55,975 nucleotides of DNA from Pseudanabaena sp. lw0831 (GCF_016584665.1 NZ_BBJB01000080.1:1-55975); one strand, 5' to 3'; counted from the first letter of the stretch, positions 1 to 8,293 are shown. The notes: a model not told the origin generated them from the letters alone. A program made the numbers and translations.

Positions 1-17
1 CGCCGCAACTCTCTTTT
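1..17. repeat. Partial copy of an intergenic hairpin arm
   Basis: These first 17 bases are identical to positions 3335-3351, the right arm of the perfect hairpin at 3304-3360. The other arm would lie outside the window. This shows that hairpin is a repeated sequence, not a one-off terminator. Confidence 0.6.
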
Positions 18-181
18 CGGTTTAGAAATGTCAGAATTTGCCTTTTCTTTAGGTCAGTTATAGTCAGCATTGTCATAATCGTTATAAATCTTTGTCAATT
101 TATGAAAATTAATGATACAAAAAACAAATTTTTAAGTTAAAATTTGTCACTAGGTAAAATTCTTGGTGTGAAGGGTAAGTC

Positions 182-1258
182 ATGAGTCAAGCTGGATTTG
201 GCGATTCATCAGCACAAGAGCGCATTAGTCCATTGATGCCAGAGCCGCAAACCCCGCTACAGAGTGTATCTTCAAACGTACACGGTGAGCCAACAACTCT
301 GTTCAACGCCTTGCCCAGACAAGTCTTAGAGCAGGAGCTACAATTTTGCAATGAGCGAAGTCAGCAAGCTCAGGTTTTGTTGCGACAAGCTCAAGAGCAA
401 CTGCAACTGTCGCAGCTAGTCATCCAAAGACAGGAAACCCTCACTCAAACTCTTCAGTCGCGCATCGACCAGCTTGAACGTGAGTTGCAAGATGTGCATG
501 TTAATTGTGATGAACTGCGCGATCGCCTCAAGCGCCAACAACATCACACGTCGCAACTAAAAGCAGCCCTCGAACGCTGTCTCGACACCTCAACACCTGC
601 TCCTAATGACATGGCACTGTCGGCATTAGAGTCTTGGTCGATCGCTAAGCTTGCCGATGAAAAGATTACTCCCGTTGAGGCGAGCAACGACTCAACTCTG
701 CAAAATGTGGTCAAAATTGTACCTGCGCCTCAACCAATTGAGCTAGAAGATTCTCAAGAGCTAAAGCCTTTTGCGACTGATTTACACCAGTCCGAAGTAA
801 TGCCTGAAGTAATAATTGAAGAACCTGAACCTCTTCAGTTGTCTATGCCATCAAGAACCCAGCCGATTTCACCTTTGATTATGCGACCACACAAGGCTTC
901 TCAAGGTTCACCGATCTCCCCTAACTTGCCACCTTTGCAGGTTGTTGCGGAACCAAAGGATGAACGTATCGTTAACTGGCGTATTGAGGCGCAACCAGAG
1001 CAACAGCCGATCGCTATGGGCAAAAATATTACCGCCAACAACGACTCATCTGATTCGTCACTCTCAGCCGTAACTAACTCGGCAATGGTTTCCACTGTTG
1101 CCACGCCCAAGTTTATGCAAGCTTTGTATGGCAGTGTTGCTAATCCAGAAAGAGAAGAAGATACTCAGCTTGTGATCGCAAATTCTAGCCCTCGCAAAGC
1201 CGTAACTTCCCTAGCGGCTGTGCAACTTCCCCAGTTTCCGCCATTGCCACGCCGATGA
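182..1258 (+). CDS. Coiled-coil protein of unknown function, coupled to ruvA
   Basis: 358 aa with no recognised enzymatic domain. Residues about 45-133 form a long Gln/Leu-rich coiled coil with heptad-like spacing. Residues about 135-340 look disordered and rich in Pro, Ser and Glu, and the protein ends in a short basic PLPRR-type tail. There is no signal peptide or membrane segment, so it is probably cytoplasmic. Its TGA overlaps the ruvA ATG in the sequence ATGA (1255-1258), which is the classical arrangement for translational coupling. A role near RuvA or the Holliday-junction machinery is suggested only by this overlap. The start at 182 follows a long AT-rich leader without an obvious strong Shine-Dalgarno. 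Confidence 0.75.
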   Translation: MSQAGFGDSSAQERISPLMPEPQTPLQSVSSNVHGEPTTLFNALPRQVLEQELQFCNERSQQAQVLLRQAQEQLQLSQLVIQRQETLTQTLQSRIDQLERELQDVHVNCDELRDRLKRQQHHTSQLKAALERCLDTSTPAPNDMALSALESWSIAKLADEKITPVEASNDSTLQNVVKIVPAPQPIELEDSQELKPFATDLHQSEVMPEVIIEEPEPLQLSMPSRTQPISPLIMRPHKASQGSPISPNLPPLQVVAEPKDERIVNWRIEAQPEQQPIAMGKNITANNDSSDSSLSAVTNSAMVSTVATPKFMQALYGSVANPEREEDTQLVIANSSPRKAVTSLAAVQLPQFPPLPRR

Positions 1259-1899
1259 TTGGTTTTCTGCGTGGTGCGATCGCTGCTTGTAAAGCTGCCG
1301 ACAGTTCTCGAAAAAATACACCTTCCTATTGGCTCACCCTAGATGTACAGGGTGTTGGTTACGATATTCAAGTTACGGCGAGCACTGCGAATAAGTTGCC
1401 TCTCGTAGGCGAAGAGACGCAAATATTTACGCATCTTATCGTTCGTGAAGATCAAATGACCTTGTTTGGTTTTGCCACTCTTGCTGAACGTGAGTTGTTT
1501 CGCCAATTAATTAGCGTTTCAGGAATTGGGACTCAGGTTGGTTTAGCGCTGCTCAATAGTTTGGGTATTCAAGATTTAGTTAAGGCGATCGTTTCAGGAA
1601 ATACGCGGGTATTAAGTTTAACTCCAGGGGTTGGCACGAAAACGGCGGAAAGGTTGGCTCTGGAACTAAAAACAAAACTAGCTGATTGGCGCTTGGCTCA
1701 AGTTGGTGTAACTAGCTCAGTTGGTAGCGTGGTTAGTTTGGCGGTGCAAGAGGAGGTCGAGATGACTTTGTTAGCTCTAGGTTATACCCCAACTGAAATT
1801 AGTAATGCTCTGAATGCGATCGCAAGTTTACCAATTCTTGCTAAAACCCAAGATATCGAAGCTTGGATTAAAGAAGCGATCGCATGGCTATCTCGGTAA
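1255..1899 (+). CDS. ruvA: Holliday junction DNA helicase subunit RuvA
   Basis: 214 aa, the normal size for RuvA. Family knowledge: a RuvA tetramer binds Holliday junctions and recruits the RuvB hexameric motor for branch migration. Visible features are the N-terminal OB-fold start MIGFLRG, two helix-hairpin-helix segments (SGIGTQVGLALL near residue 90 and TPGVGTKTAERLALEL near 123), and a C-terminal three-helix domain (about 165-214) of the type that contacts RuvB. The OB fold carries a small extra loop after MIGFLRGAIAA compared with short RuvA proteins. The start overlaps the upstream coiled-coil gene by 4 nt. The stop codon lies in the first bases of a perfect hairpin (1898-1950). Confidence 0.95.
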   Translation: MIGFLRGAIAACKAADSSRKNTPSYWLTLDVQGVGYDIQVTASTANKLPLVGEETQIFTHLIVREDQMTLFGFATLAERELFRQLISVSGIGTQVGLALLNSLGIQDLVKAIVSGNTRVLSLTPGVGTKTAERLALELKTKLADWRLAQVGVTSSVGSVVSLAVQEEVEMTLLALGYTPTEISNALNAIASLPILAKTQDIEAWIKEAIAWLSR

Positions 1900-1950
1900 G
1901 TTATACCAATTCTCAAAATGGCGTTGCCATTTTGAGAATTGGTATAACTT
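1898..1950. terminator. Perfect 25-bp hairpin on the ruvA stop codon
   Basis: Arms 1898-1922 and 1926-1950 pair perfectly around a 3-nt loop (GTT). The left arm starts in the ruvA TAA. The core TTATACCAATTC recurs as the outer arm of the hairpin cluster after acs (28734-28840). It may terminate ruvA transcription, but there is no clean U-run, so 3'-end stabilisation is equally possible. Confidence 0.6.
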
Positions 1951-2007
1951 ACCCAGTGAATATTAGTGGTGCGCGGCAAAGCCGCGCACCACTAATATTC
2001 ACTGGGT
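1951..2007. terminator. Perfect 27-bp hairpin overlapping the glycosyltransferase stop codon
   Basis: Arms 1951-1977 and 1981-2007 pair perfectly around the loop AAA. It abuts the ruvA hairpin with no spacer. The right arm contains the stop codon (1992-1994) and the last codons of the minus-strand glycosyltransferase, so part of the protein C-terminus is written by the palindrome. Confidence 0.6.
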
Positions 2008-3275
2008 TTGTTTTTGGGAATTGGGATTAGCTGTTTTTCTATGGCATCACATGCTACACCTACTCCATCTTCTGCATGTATGAGGCGACCGATTTCTGTG
2101 GCTTTTGCCGCATAGTTAGGATTTGCGAACAATTCATTTAATTCCTTGACAATTCGTGGCGTTGAGTATTGCTTTCGGGAAAGAGTGCGTGATGTTCCTA
2201 GTCGCTCAACTCTTGCCGCATTATCAGGCTGATCATGGCTATAGGGAATCACCAACGTTGGACGACCTGCTCGTAATGCTTGAGCCGTTGTTCCAATCCC
2301 ACCTTGATGAACAACTGCACAAGCCCGTGAAAAAATTTGAGAGTAGGGTGCATAATTCACGGCAATAATGTTTTGCGAAAGATTTGCGGGCGGTGCATTC
2401 TTGCCCATTAGGAGGACTGCACGACGATTTAATCGATTTGCCGCTTGAATGCTCTCCTGATAAAAGTTATCAGGTGTGAAAACGGCGGATGAACCTAAGG
2501 TAAACACAATGGGCGGCTCACCTGCATTTAGAAATTGTAAGAGTTCCGAATTGGGTTCCATTTCTTGGCTACCGTCGTAAAATGTGAATCCTGTTGCGAT
2601 CTCATTGGCTACCCAGTCTGGTTGAGGCTTGACCATCAGTGGAGAAAACAGAGCCAGCACCAAGTAGGGTGAATACTTGTCATCAATCAGAGGATTGCCG
2701 AAAAGTGGCGGTAATCCAAGCTCGGAGCGAAGTTGATAGATCGGTTGTGCCCAAGATTGACTCACCAACTTTGCAAACTGGACTACGCCTCGGTTGAATC
2801 TAGGCCCTAACATCCTCAACTTTGCTAGAAAAGGATACTCGGCTCGCACGGGCGGATCGTAAGCTGAGAAGAATGAAGTTGGCTGAAGTACGCCTAATGC
2901 CCAGCGAATTTTCAACATTTCTGCAACCAGTCGAGCCGCGTAGACAAGTTCGCCTGCAAGGATAAAATCTGCATCCTTGGCAATGCTCATTAAATCAGTG
3001 TAGGTTTCGCGCAACCTTGCTCCCAACCAATTGATCACATATTTCGATCCCGTTCGTAAATCCATCATGCGTGCCGCCATTTGAGGATCGTTGAGCATCA
3101 GGTTGTCAGGGCGCATTCGATGAAACTCGAAGCCCAAAGCTTCCACTCTAGATTGATATTCTTGGTGTGTTGCGAAAACGACCTGATGACCACGTTTTCT
3201 TAGCTCAAGTGCGATCGCAATCTTGGGATGCAGATCGCCAAGACTGCCAATGATAGCAATAACAATTCGACTCAC
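1992..3275 (-). CDS. UGT/MGT-type glycosyltransferase
   Basis: 427 aa GT-B fold enzyme of the UDP-glucuronosyl/macrolide glycosyltransferase type. The N-terminal half opens with a Rossmann strand and loop (IVIAIIGSLGDLHPKIAIALEL, residues about 4-25; acceptor side). The C-terminal half has FTLGSSAVF near residue 260 and the nucleotide-sugar signature HQGGIGTTAQALRAG with SHDQPDNAARV near 325-355. Family knowledge: such enzymes move a sugar from UDP- or dTDP-sugar to a lipid, sterol or small hydrophobic acceptor. The substrate cannot be read from the sequence. The gene converges on ruvA, and its stop lies in a hairpin. The final residues (KPSEY) are probably hairpin-derived. Confidence 0.85.
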   Translation of the reverse strand: MSRIVIAIIGSLGDLHPKIAIALELRKRGHQVVFATHQEYQSRVEALGFEFHRMRPDNLMLNDPQMAARMMDLRTGSKYVINWLGARLRETYTDLMSIAKDADFILAGELVYAARLVAEMLKIRWALGVLQPTSFFSAYDPPVRAEYPFLAKLRMLGPRFNRGVVQFAKLVSQSWAQPIYQLRSELGLPPLFGNPLIDDKYSPYLVLALFSPLMVKPQPDWVANEIATGFTFYDGSQEMEPNSELLQFLNAGEPPIVFTLGSSAVFTPDNFYQESIQAANRLNRRAVLLMGKNAPPANLSQNIIAVNYAPYSQIFSRACAVVHQGGIGTTAQALRAGRPTLVIPYSHDQPDNAARVERLGTSRTLSRKQYSTPRIVKELNELFANPNYAAKATEIGRLIHAEDGVGVACDAIEKQLIPIPKNKPSEY

Positions 3276-3303
3276 GATTTTGCCTCATATTAGCGTTTGT
3301 CAC

Positions 3304-3360
3304 ATAAAACCCAAAAGAGAGTTGCGGCGCGAAGCGCCGCAACTCTCTTTTGGGTTTTAT
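3304..3360. terminator. Perfect 27-bp hairpin with AAAA/TTTT ends
   Basis: Arms 3304-3330 and 3334-3360 pair perfectly around GAA. Each strand ends in TTTTAT, so it can act as a terminator in both directions. It lies downstream of the minus-strand metallophosphoesterase gene. Half of it reappears at positions 1-17. Confidence 0.65.
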
Positions 3361-3402
3361 GTCGTAACTTCACTTGACACATCTATAGATAATGGATCGC
3401 GC

Positions 3403-4242
3403 CTATTTCAAAAACAATTCAAAGTAGCCAATCTCAGGCACTGATCCAATTCTCATAGGTAATATCGAAACTCCCAATCCACGAGATACATATACGGAGA
3501 TTGAATTGGTCTGATACCAACCGCTAACATAGTTTCCACTACGTGGTGGCAGAATAGGTACAAAGCCGAAAAAAGATAATTGTCCCCCATGAGTGTGTCC
3601 TGTCAGCATATATTGCGGCTTATATTCTGCCAGCATTCGCAACTCATCAGTAGAGAATGTATCTGCATATGCGGGTGAGTGGGCAAGCAATAAATGATTG
3701 GGATTGGGATTAATATTTTGAAGCGATTTGGTTAAATTAGGCTTGCTAACTAAATCATCAATTCCTGTTATCAATAGCTTGCGATCGCCTTGTTTATATA
3801 AAACACTTTCATTAACTAATAAGCGACAATTGTAAGTAGCATATATTTTTGTGAGAAGCTCTAAATTGACTCTTGCTTTATATTCCCAGTTTCCCAAAAT
3901 CGCATATTTAGCTGTTTGGCGATCGAGAAGTGATAAGAAGCGATCGTACCCATCTACCTGTTCGGCTTTATCAACAGAATCTCCAGTAAAGACTACGATA
4001 TCTGGCTGGAGTTTATTAACTTGTTCGGCAATTCTTTGAGCGTGATCGTTAAATTTTTTCAGATGAAGATCGCTGATTTGAACGATTTTTAAACTGTCAT
4101 GATTAGAAGGAATTTCTGGGTTGAGCCGATGATGTGTCACCACAAAAAGATTTGGCTCAATACTAAACGCATAAATAGGCAGTAATACTAAGACCGTAAT
4201 AATGAAAAGTAGAATATATCGTTTTTTCTTTATTTTTCGCAT
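3403..4242 (-). CDS. Membrane-anchored metallophosphoesterase (YkuE/YaeI type)
   Basis: 279 aa. A hydrophobic segment at residues 8-26 after a basic N-terminus (MRKIKKKR) makes a signal anchor, so the catalytic domain probably faces the periplasm. The calcineurin-like metal motifs occur in order: SDLHLKK (about 57), FTGDSVD (about 86), GNWEY (about 117), LLLAHSPAY (about 185) and GHTHGGQ (about 215). The order and the GHTHGGQ form resemble YkuE/YaeI enzymes, which act on phospholipid-like phosphates. Substrate assignment is inference. It is followed on its own strand by the hairpin at 3304-3360. Confidence 0.88.
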   Translation of the reverse strand: MRKIKKKRYILLFIITVLVLLPIYAFSIEPNLFVVTHHRLNPEIPSNHDSLKIVQISDLHLKKFNDHAQRIAEQVNKLQPDIVVFTGDSVDKAEQVDGYDRFLSLLDRQTAKYAILGNWEYKARVNLELLTKIYATYNCRLLVNESVLYKQGDRKLLITGIDDLVSKPNLTKSLQNINPNPNHLLLAHSPAYADTFSTDELRMLAEYKPQYMLTGHTHGGQLSFFGFVPILPPRSGNYVSGWYQTNSISVYVSRGLGVSILPMRIGSVPEIGYFELFLK

Positions 4243-4292
4243 TGGAATTTCTGGTGATTATAATTTCTATTTGTTGTTATCTTTTGAGATTT

Positions 4293-4423
4293 AGCAATTT
4301 TCATTATGAAATCGATTTTAGGGTTCGCATCGGGTACGGCGCTACAAACCCTAAAATCGGTTTTGAGGAAAATCAGCCGTCGGCTGACTTTTCTCAAAAC
4401 TGATTTTCAGAATGAGAACAGCT
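4293..4423. repeat. MITE-like palindromic element, copy A
   Basis: About 131 bp bounded by AGCAATTTTCATTATGA (4293-4309) and an imperfect inverted copy (4407-4423). Inside are two stems: AAATCGATTTTAGGG with CCCTAAAATCGGTTT around a decayed GC-rich tip, and GAAAAATCAGCCG-type arms around 4365-4395. It shares ends and inner arms with the elements at 11091, 21628 and 32866. It fills most of the 298-nt gap between the phosphoesterase and the methyltransferase. Confidence 0.6.
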
Positions 4424-4540
4424 TTTTGAGATGAGAATAGCCTTAAGCATTGCACTCAAAATGGTATGTTAATAAGTCTGACGCTTCCAATTTTAAAATG
4501 CAAGTACCCTTTCAGAATTTTCCTTCAAACATGAAACATC

Positions 4541-5326
4541 ATGTTTGATCATAATCATCAAGTTTATATGGCTCGTGAGATTGTTCGACATTACAGCCAG
4601 TTACGCCAATTACAACCTGCAGAACAAACCATTTTGGAGCTTCTATGCAATGAATGGTCGAATATGAAAATGCTGGATATAGGTGTGGGGGGAGGACGTA
4701 CTACCCAACATTTCTCTAAAGTAGTTAAGGAATATGTTGGCATTGATTATGCTGAAGAGATGATTGTAGCTTGTCAGAAGCGCTTTCCATCATCTTCTCA
4801 ATCAAGAGGGTTTGAGGTGGGCGATGCCAGAGATATGAGGCAGTTTCAAGATAATTCTTTCGATTTTATTTTATTTAGCTTTAATGGTCTTGATACGCTT
4901 TCCCATTTGGATCGGTTGCAAGCGTTGCAAGAAGTCAGTCGAGTTGGTAAATCTGGAGGGTATTTCTTCTTTTCAAGCCATAGCCTACAAGGGCTAGAAC
5001 GAGAATTTAAATGGCAGAATCAGATTAGCTTTAACCCGCTAAAAACCTATGTCAATATGATCATGTTTGCTCTTTTGCGTTTCTTCAATCGTTCAATTTC
5101 CCCACAGCAGATAAAACATTCCGAACATGAAATCATTCAAGATGAATCTCATAACTTCTGCTTAAAGCAATATTACATTAGACCTCAAGAGCAGCTCAAT
5201 CAATTAAAAACAGATTTCGATCATATCAGAATGTACTCTTGGAAAAGTGGTCTAGAAATTACAACTCAACAGGAGTTAAGTGACAACTCCGACATGTGGC
5301 TTTATTATCTCTGTAAGATTAAATGA
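4541..5326 (+). CDS. Class I SAM-dependent methyltransferase
   Basis: 261 aa. A Rossmann-fold methyltransferase is clear: motif I MLDIGVGGGRTT (about residues 43-54), the acidic second-strand end VGIDYAEEMI (about 66-75), EVGDARDMRQF (about 92) and the FDFILFSFNGLDTL strand (about 106-119). The C-terminal part has an extra helical region with YYIRPQEQLNQL, seen in small-molecule or lipid methyltransferases of the Methyltransf_25/11 type. The acceptor is unknown. The gene stands alone, and its ATG follows an AT-rich leader without a strong Shine-Dalgarno. Confidence 0.82.
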   Translation: MFDHNHQVYMAREIVRHYSQLRQLQPAEQTILELLCNEWSNMKMLDIGVGGGRTTQHFSKVVKEYVGIDYAEEMIVACQKRFPSSSQSRGFEVGDARDMRQFQDNSFDFILFSFNGLDTLSHLDRLQALQEVSRVGKSGGYFFFSSHSLQGLEREFKWQNQISFNPLKTYVNMIMFALLRFFNRSISPQQIKHSEHEIIQDESHNFCLKQYYIRPQEQLNQLKTDFDHIRMYSWKSGLEITTQQELSDNSDMWLYYLCKIK

Positions 5327-5376
5327 ACGGCGATTTTTGCTAAAATCAACATAACCAAGCTGTGAGCTGAAATATC

Positions 5377-5976
5377 ATGCAAGCAACTGTAATTGAAGCA
5401 GAACAAGAACTCGAACCTCAAATTCATCTTTGGTCGATCGCAGATTATCACCAAATGATCGAAGCAGGGATTTTGGATGAGGACGATCGCGTAGAACTGT
5501 TGGAAGGAAAAATTGTTTGTATGAGTCCGCAACGACCATTTCATGCTGCAAGTGTGCAACGTAGTAGTAGATTACTGTTTAAATTGCTAAGCGATCGCGC
5601 TGAAATTCGTATACAGTTACCCGTGATTTTAGGGAATGATTCTGAGCCTGAACCAGATATTGCTGTTGTCAGATTTGATGATCATGAATATTCATTTAGA
5701 CATCCTGAAGTATCTGATATTTATCTGTTGATAGAAGTTGCTGATTGGACTATCTCAAAGGATCGTAAACAAAAAGCGCGTATTTATGGCAAAAACCAAG
5801 TTTTAGAGTACTGGATTCTCGATTTACAAAATCGACAAGTTTACATTTTCCGTCAGCCAGAGGATGGAAGCTATCGTGAAGAATTGATTTTGAGTAGCAA
5901 CGATAGTCTCGCTATGCAAGCTTTTCCTGATATTGCGATCGCTTTAGATGCATTGTTTCCTATCCAACAAAACTAA
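5377..5976 (+). CDS. Uma2 family putative PD-(D/E)XK endonuclease
   Basis: 199 aa, the usual length of the Uma2 (DUF820) family that is greatly expanded in cyanobacteria. Visible signatures are MIEAGILDEDDRVELLEGKIV near residue 28, SEPEPDIAVV near 90 and LIEVADWTISKDRKQKARIYGKNQVLEYWILDL near 120-150. The last two hold the Asp and Glu-x-(Ala) residues expected of a PD-(D/E)XK core. Family members are often seen as single genes and are suspected of mobility or defence roles. No biological role can be assigned here. It lies 50 nt after the methyltransferase and may be read from its own promoter. Confidence 0.85.
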   Translation: MQATVIEAEQELEPQIHLWSIADYHQMIEAGILDEDDRVELLEGKIVCMSPQRPFHAASVQRSSRLLFKLLSDRAEIRIQLPVILGNDSEPEPDIAVVRFDDHEYSFRHPEVSDIYLLIEVADWTISKDRKQKARIYGKNQVLEYWILDLQNRQVYIFRQPEDGSYREELILSSNDSLAMQAFPDIAIALDALFPIQQN

Positions 5977-6318
5977 ATGCTATTTGCTTTTTGCCTAAGC
6001 GATCGCTTTCATTCAAATAAGTTAGGATATGCTGCATTTTGTTAGAGTGTTTTACAGAATCTGCGATCGCATGGCTTTCTAGATAAATTGACGTTTCAAG
6101 ATTAACAATGACTTAAAAGATTAGACTGACAATCCGCAAATAAACGCTTGCATACGCTATCTCCTAATATCTAGGTGAACTTGATAAGATTAACCTTGCT
6201 GCCTACCATAATGCCCCAACCAAAATTAGGTGCGTTACATTTCATTGAATGCATTTTACGAGATTGGCGAACGTACAGTTGCAAAGTGTTAGATAGCAAC
6301 GCTATTACACAGAATAAT
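5977..6318. other. Intergenic region without a detected gene
   Basis: 342 nt containing two HIP1 octamers and AT-rich sequence. I see no tRNA-like fold and no strong hairpin. The short open frames across 6171-6447 overlap the nuclease gene and lack coding character. Confidence 0.5.
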
Positions 6319-7161
6319 TTATTTCCTCGGAAGCCAAAGCTGTTGTTTGGGTATTTGTATAGTGATACCGTGAGCAAGCTCAACTTTTTCAGGAATCTCG
6401 CGCCATTCGGACTCGTTCACAAAATCGTTTTTCATCCAACGACTTAGATCTTTCATGTCCCTAAGTCTCAGCAAATTTTGATTATTATTAGCGAACCATT
6501 GGGCATCCGCAGTAAAAGATGTGTTTGTTACAATCATACCCATATGAAATTGTGATGTTCGTGAAGTAAGCACTCCATGAAAATCACGGACATCAGGAGA
6601 GCCTGTTTTACGATTTGAGTGATGATGTTTCGCTTGAATAGCTAACAAAAAAGGAAAAGCACAGCCTCCATTTGGATAGGCAATAATGTCTACTCCTCCA
6701 TCTTTACGGTAGACATCACCAACTAGCTGTACGCTCAATCCCATATTCTCAAGTCGATCAGCAACCAAGTATTGGAACTTATCAGGAGGTAATTGTTTTA
6801 GACGCTCTGTATCCTCAAGAAACCAAGCAAGAAGAGAGCTAGAAAACTCAATAAGTTCTACAGTATAAGGTTCAGCACTTCCCCATTTTTTCTTAGAAAG
6901 TTCTTCAACTTGATTAAGTAGGTATAACTGCATTGGAGCAGCCTTTTTGTAATAGGGATTATCAACTTCATGTACACCGAGTGATTCTAGGTCATTAGGT
7001 TTGAGGCGATACTCACCTATTGCTCGTGTTTTAGTTATGTATTGATACTTATCTTGATTCTGACGTTGACAATTGGCACACAGATACATATCAAGAATAG
7101 GATGCTTGCGAATTGTACTTTTGCCACACTCATAGCAGGGAGATTTAGTCTTTGTCGCCAT
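6319..7161 (-). CDS. Mrr-type nuclease with XPA-like N-terminal zinc finger and DNA-binding region
   Basis: 280 aa. Residues 9-31 form a C-x2-C-x15-C-x2-C zinc finger (C9, C12, C28, C31). Residues 40-95 then read YITKTRAIGEYRLKPNDLE ... PMQLYLLNQVEEL ... KKWGS. This order, including ITKT-A--EY-L---DL, the (M)-LYL-lQVe stretch and the WGS, resembles the zinc finger and DNA-binding domain of eukaryotic XPA as I remember it. Residues about 127-245 form a restriction endonuclease-like (Mrr_cat) domain, with GGVDIIA (D158) and AIQAK (Q176, K178) as the PD-(D/E)XK core. Roles are inference: a nuclease guided to distorted or modified DNA. Neighbours are a Uma2 gene and a lepB relic 28 nt upstream. 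Confidence 0.8.
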   Translation of the reverse strand: MATKTKSPCYECGKSTIRKHPILDMYLCANCQRQNQDKYQYITKTRAIGEYRLKPNDLESLGVHEVDNPYYKKAAPMQLYLLNQVEELSKKKWGSAEPYTVELIEFSSSLLAWFLEDTERLKQLPPDKFQYLVADRLENMGLSVQLVGDVYRKDGGVDIIAYPNGGCAFPFLLAIQAKHHHSNRKTGSPDVRDFHGVLTSRTSQFHMGMIVTNTSFTADAQWFANNNQNLLRLRDMKDLSRWMKNDFVNESEWREIPEKVELAHGITIQIPKQQLWLPRK

Positions 7162-7188
7162 TTTTAAGGATTGATAGGCTATCTAATG

Positions 7189-7260
7189 TCAATTTGTAAT
7201 TGCGCCTAAGCGATCGCCAAAAGTCAAAAAACTAATAGTCGATTTACCAATTATATTTTT
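7189..7260 (-). pseudogene. Relic of a lepB 3' end
   Basis: On the minus strand this stretch reads KNIIGKSTISFLTFGDRLGAITN and a stop. It aligns with the C-terminus of the intact signal peptidase at 7715-8293 (ENVIGKATIRFFPFGDRLGAITASK). The last roughly 28 bases are nearly identical in DNA. Upstream coding sequence is missing. With the intact lepB end it flanks the small gene at 7355-7639. Confidence 0.75.
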
Positions 7261-7354
7261 TATTGAAGTAAAACGACTCATTTCTTTTACACCCACTCTA
7301 GCGATAACTTCTTCTGCGATCGCATATAGTCATGAAAGTAAAGATTAATGAAAC

Positions 7355-7639
7355 CTACCAAGTTACACCCTTCATCTCAACTGGGAATAATTTGCGATCA
7401 GAGAGACGATCCTCATCCAATGCGCTGATCAAATATTGACCTGTCTCTTGCTGTTCCTCAACATCTTCATCATCGATCCAAGACTGAATCAAATTAACCG
7501 CTTTAGTTTGTTTTTGTTTTAGAAGAATAAAGCTGGTTAATAAATCCAATGTCACAGATTCAATTGAAAGCCCCTTTTGATTGGCTTCCTGTAAAAGATA
7601 CTTCTCAACTTCTGATGGTAGGTTAAGGGTTAGTGCCAT
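7355..7639 (-). CDS. Small antitoxin-like protein, CopG/RHH-type N-terminus
   Basis: 94 aa. The start ALTLNLPSEVEKYLLQEANQKGLSIESVTLDLL (residues 2-34) has the strand-helix-helix pattern of ribbon-helix-helix or related antitoxin N-termini common in cyanobacteria. The C-terminal part is acidic (DDEDVEEQQ, about 51-59) and ends in VEMKGVTW. No toxin partner is visible on either side, so it may be an orphan antitoxin. It is the only gene between the intact lepB 3' end and the lepB relic, suggesting acquisition. Functional assignment is tentative. Confidence 0.6.
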   Translation of the reverse strand: MALTLNLPSEVEKYLLQEANQKGLSIESVTLDLLTSFILLKQKQTKAVNLIQSWIDDEDVEEQQETGQYLISALDEDRLSDRKLFPVEMKGVTW

Positions 7640-7714
7640 GGATTTTCTTGAGTATGTTTACTGATACTTTAACATTCAGATTTTTTCGCGATTATCCAAA
7701 CACAAATTTAGATG

Positions 7715-8293
7715 CTATTTACTTGCTGTAATTGCGCCTAAGCGATCGCCAAAAGGAAAAAATCTAATAGTTGCTTTGCCAATCACATTTTCTTTGGGTA
7801 GAAATCCCCAAATATGCGAATCATTACTGTGATTGCGATTGTCGCCCATCATCCAATAATGACCTTTGGGAACAGTCACAGGACGCATCATATATTTAGG
7901 TGCTTTCGCAATATATGGCTCATCGAGAGGTTTATCATTGCGATAGACTTTGCCACCGTGTACCGCAATGCGATCGCCTTCGATGCCAATCAAGCGCTTG
8001 ATATAGGCTTTAGTATTGTCTTCAATCGCAGGTGACTTAGGCGGATAGAAAATTAAAATATCGCCACGTTGTGGTTCTTGCCATTGCTGCGAAATCTTAT
8101 CGACCAAGATGCGATCGCCTACTTGCAAAGTCGGCTCCATCGAGCCAGAGGGAATGAAGCGTGGCTCGACAATAAAAGTCCGCAAAAATAAGGCGATCGC
8201 AAGAGCCACGACAAAAATCCGAATGGTTTCGCCATGTTGTTGCCACCAAGGTTTAATGGGAACTTGCGGATCGAGCTTAGTTTCTGTGGTCAT
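7715..8293 (-). CDS. lepB: Signal peptidase I (shorter of two tandem copies)
   Basis: 192 aa, normal for cyanobacterial type I signal peptidases. A basic and polar N-terminus leads into one membrane segment (about 24-42), followed by FIPSGSMEPTLQVGDRI with the catalytic Ser (about 53) and YIKRLIGIEGDRI with the catalytic Lys (about 97). Box E MMGDNRNHSNDSHIWG lies near 148. The enzyme cleaves signal peptides from exported proteins at the cytoplasmic or thylakoid membrane. It follows the longer lepB (8357-9061) on the same strand after 63 nt holding a GC-rich repeat. A relic of its 3' end occurs at 7189-7260. Confidence 0.93.
   Translation of the reverse strand: MTTETKLDPQVPIKPWWQQHGETIRIFVVALAIALFLRTFIVEPRFIPSGSMEPTLQVGDRILVDKISQQWQEPQRGDILIFYPPKSPAIEDNTKAYIKRLIGIEGDRIAVHGGKVYRNDKPLDEPYIAKAPKYMMRPVTVPKGHYWMMGDNRNHSNDSHIWGFLPKENVIGKATIRFFPFGDRLGAITASK

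Noticed and set aside
6175..6447. 90-codon plus-strand frame overlapping the nuclease 3' end
   Set aside because: Mostly antisense to the nuclease gene and without recognisable features.
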